From NCBI GenBank assembly GCA_013811975.1, contig JACCUF010000451.1:1-7707 (forward strand): a stretch of 7,707 bases of DNA, written 5' to 3'. Shown here in pieces: positions 6,939-7,707 of this stretch. The notes under the pieces were generated by a model. The model saw only the letters and a list, made by a program, of their open reading frames with translations. It was not told where the DNA came from and ran no database searches. The translations under genes were made by a program, and so were the position numbers. Within the stretch, counting starts at the first letter, position 1; every line of letters begins with the position of its first letter. This DNA comes from Geodermatophilaceae bacterium (GTDB lineage Bacteria > Actinomycetota > Actinomycetes > Mycobacteriales > Geodermatophilaceae).

Positions 6939-6955
6939 ACCTCCGCGCGGGAGGT
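6939..6955. promoter_or_regulatory. Mirrored ribosome binding sites of the MFS gene and moaA
   Basis: ACCTCC (6939-6944) and GGAGGT (6950-6955) are an exact inverted repeat around GCGCG. The left arm read on the minus strand is the Shine-Dalgarno of the MFS gene (9 nt from GTG 6930). The right arm is the Shine-Dalgarno of moaA (10 nt from GTG 6965, 13 nt from ATG 6968). No room for promoters remains in the gap, so transcription must start inside the opposite gene. Confidence 0.55.
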
Positions 6956-6964
6956 TACCCTCGG

Positions 6965-7707
6965 GTGATGACCATTTCCCTGCCCGGCCTCGTCGGCCGC
7001 AGCGGCCTGGCCGACCAGCACGGGCGGGTCGCGACCGACCTGCGGGTGTCGCTGACCGACCGGTGCAATCTGCGGTGTACCTACTGCATGCCACCGGAGG
7101 GCCTGAACTGGCTGCCCACCTCGCAGATCCTCACCGACGACGAGATCAACCGGCTGGTCCGGATCGGTGTCGAGGAACTCGGGATCAACGAGATCCGCTT
7201 CACCGGCGGGGAGCCGCTGATCCGGCCGGGTCTGGTCGAGATCGTGCGCAAGGCCAAGGCGCTGACCCCTTCACCCGAGGTCAGCATCACGACGAACGCG
7301 ATCGGCCTCGAGCGCCTTGCCAGGCCGTTGGCCGATGCCGGTCTGGACCGGATAAACGTCTCGTTGGACACCCTGGACAAGCTGCAGTTCAAGCAGCTCA
7401 CTCACCGCGACCGGATCGAGGACGTCCTGGCCGGCCTGGTCGCGGCCTCGGATGCTGGCCTGACTCCGGTCAAGGTCAACGCCGTACTCATGCGCGGGCT
7501 GAACGAGGACCCGGTCCCGCTGCTGGCGTTCTGTCTGGAACACGACTTCGAACTGCGCTACATCGAGCAGATGCCGCTGGATGCCCAGCACGAGTGGAAG
7601 CGCGATCAGATGATCACCGCGGAGGAGATCCTCGAGAAGCTGCAGGCTGCGGTGATCCTGACCCCTGACCCGGCGCACCGCGGTAGCGCACCGGCCGAGA
7701 CCTGGCT
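6965..7707 (+). CDS. moaA: GTP 3',8-cyclase MoaA, N-terminal part (runs off right edge)
   Basis: MoaA is a radical-SAM enzyme. With MoaC it converts GTP to cyclic pyranopterin monophosphate, the first committed stage of molybdenum cofactor synthesis, in the cytoplasm. About 246 of the usual 330-345 residues are present. Counting from ATG 6968, the SAM-binding iron-sulfur motif is CNLRCTYC (C33, C37, C40), followed by FTGGEPL (78-84) with the SAM-binding GGE. Further conserved segments include the INVSLDTL stretch (129-136) and YIEQMPL (198-204). The second iron-sulfur cluster and the C-terminal GG tail lie beyond the window. The Shine-Dalgarno GGGAGG (6949-6954) fits GTG 6965 best (10 nt), while the adjacent ATG 6968 is the other choice; they differ by one residue. 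It fits the molybdenum-enzyme maturation genes at the left of the window. Confidence 0.95.
   Translation, partial: MMTISLPGLVGRSGLADQHGRVATDLRVSLTDRCNLRCTYCMPPEGLNWLPTSQILTDDEINRLVRIGVEELGINEIRFTGGEPLIRPGLVEIVRKAKALTPSPEVSITTNAIGLERLARPLADAGLDRINVSLDTLDKLQFKQLTHRDRIEDVLAGLVAASDAGLTPVKVNAVLMRGLNEDPVPLLAFCLEHDFELRYIEQMPLDAQHEWKRDQMITAEEILEKLQAAVILTPDPAHRGSAPAETW

Noticed and set aside
5645..7021. 458-residue minus-strand open frame over the MFS gene
   Set aside because: It is a shifted frame of the MFS gene, rich in Arg, Gly and Pro with no membrane segments. The overlapping frame has clear MFS features and a good ribosome binding site.
6511..7668. 385-residue plus-strand open frame across the MFS and moaA region
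   Set aside because: It is antisense to the MFS gene and a shifted frame of moaA. Its composition is typical of high-GC shadow frames.

Overview
The window reads as chromosomal DNA of a high-GC actinobacterium. Most genes use codons ending in G or C, starts such as GTG occur, and the set (MoxR-type ATPase, CoxE-like VWA protein, XdhC-like protein, MoaA, CsbD-like peptide) is common in Actinomycetota. I cannot place it below the phylum from sequence alone. No RNA gene, CRISPR array, transposase or integrase was seen.

Left part (1-3668): a minus-strand maturation operon of the molybdenum-hydroxylase (CO dehydrogenase/xanthine dehydrogenase) type. Read right to left, it holds a MoxR/CoxD-like AAA+ ATPase, a CoxE-like VWA protein, and the N-terminal part of an XdhC/CoxF-like protein that runs off the left edge. 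The last two overlap by 8 bases. Between the ATPase and the VWA gene, on the opposite strand, sits a lower-GC gene for a self-inhibited (class II) Fic adenylyltransferase with a C-terminal winged helix. A near-perfect 13-bp inverted repeat lies just upstream of it, in the 95-bp gap shared with the VWA gene. This insertion is the most interesting part of the window.

Middle (3669-5597): an alpha/beta hydrolase on the plus strand with an intact catalytic triad. Its N-terminal coding part, including the conserved His-Gly oxyanion region, has no usable start codon and is cut off by an in-frame TGA. Convergent to it is a flavodoxin-like FMN reductase. Next is a 57-residue CsbD-like stress peptide, followed in its own direction by a perfect 11-bp hairpin that probably ends its transcript.

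Right part (5683-7707): a 12-helix MFS transporter on the minus strand and, only 34-37 bp away and divergent, moaA (GTP 3',8-cyclase, first committed step of molybdenum cofactor synthesis), cut off by the right edge. The gap between them carries two mirrored ribosome binding sites.

Taken together, MoaA supplies the first intermediate of the molybdenum cofactor, and the MoxR/VWA/XdhC set is of the kind that installs and matures the cofactor in Mo-hydroxylases. No Mo-hydroxylase catalytic subunit lies inside the window. The Fic, hydrolase, flavodoxin, CsbD and MFS genes have no obvious direct part in that pathway.
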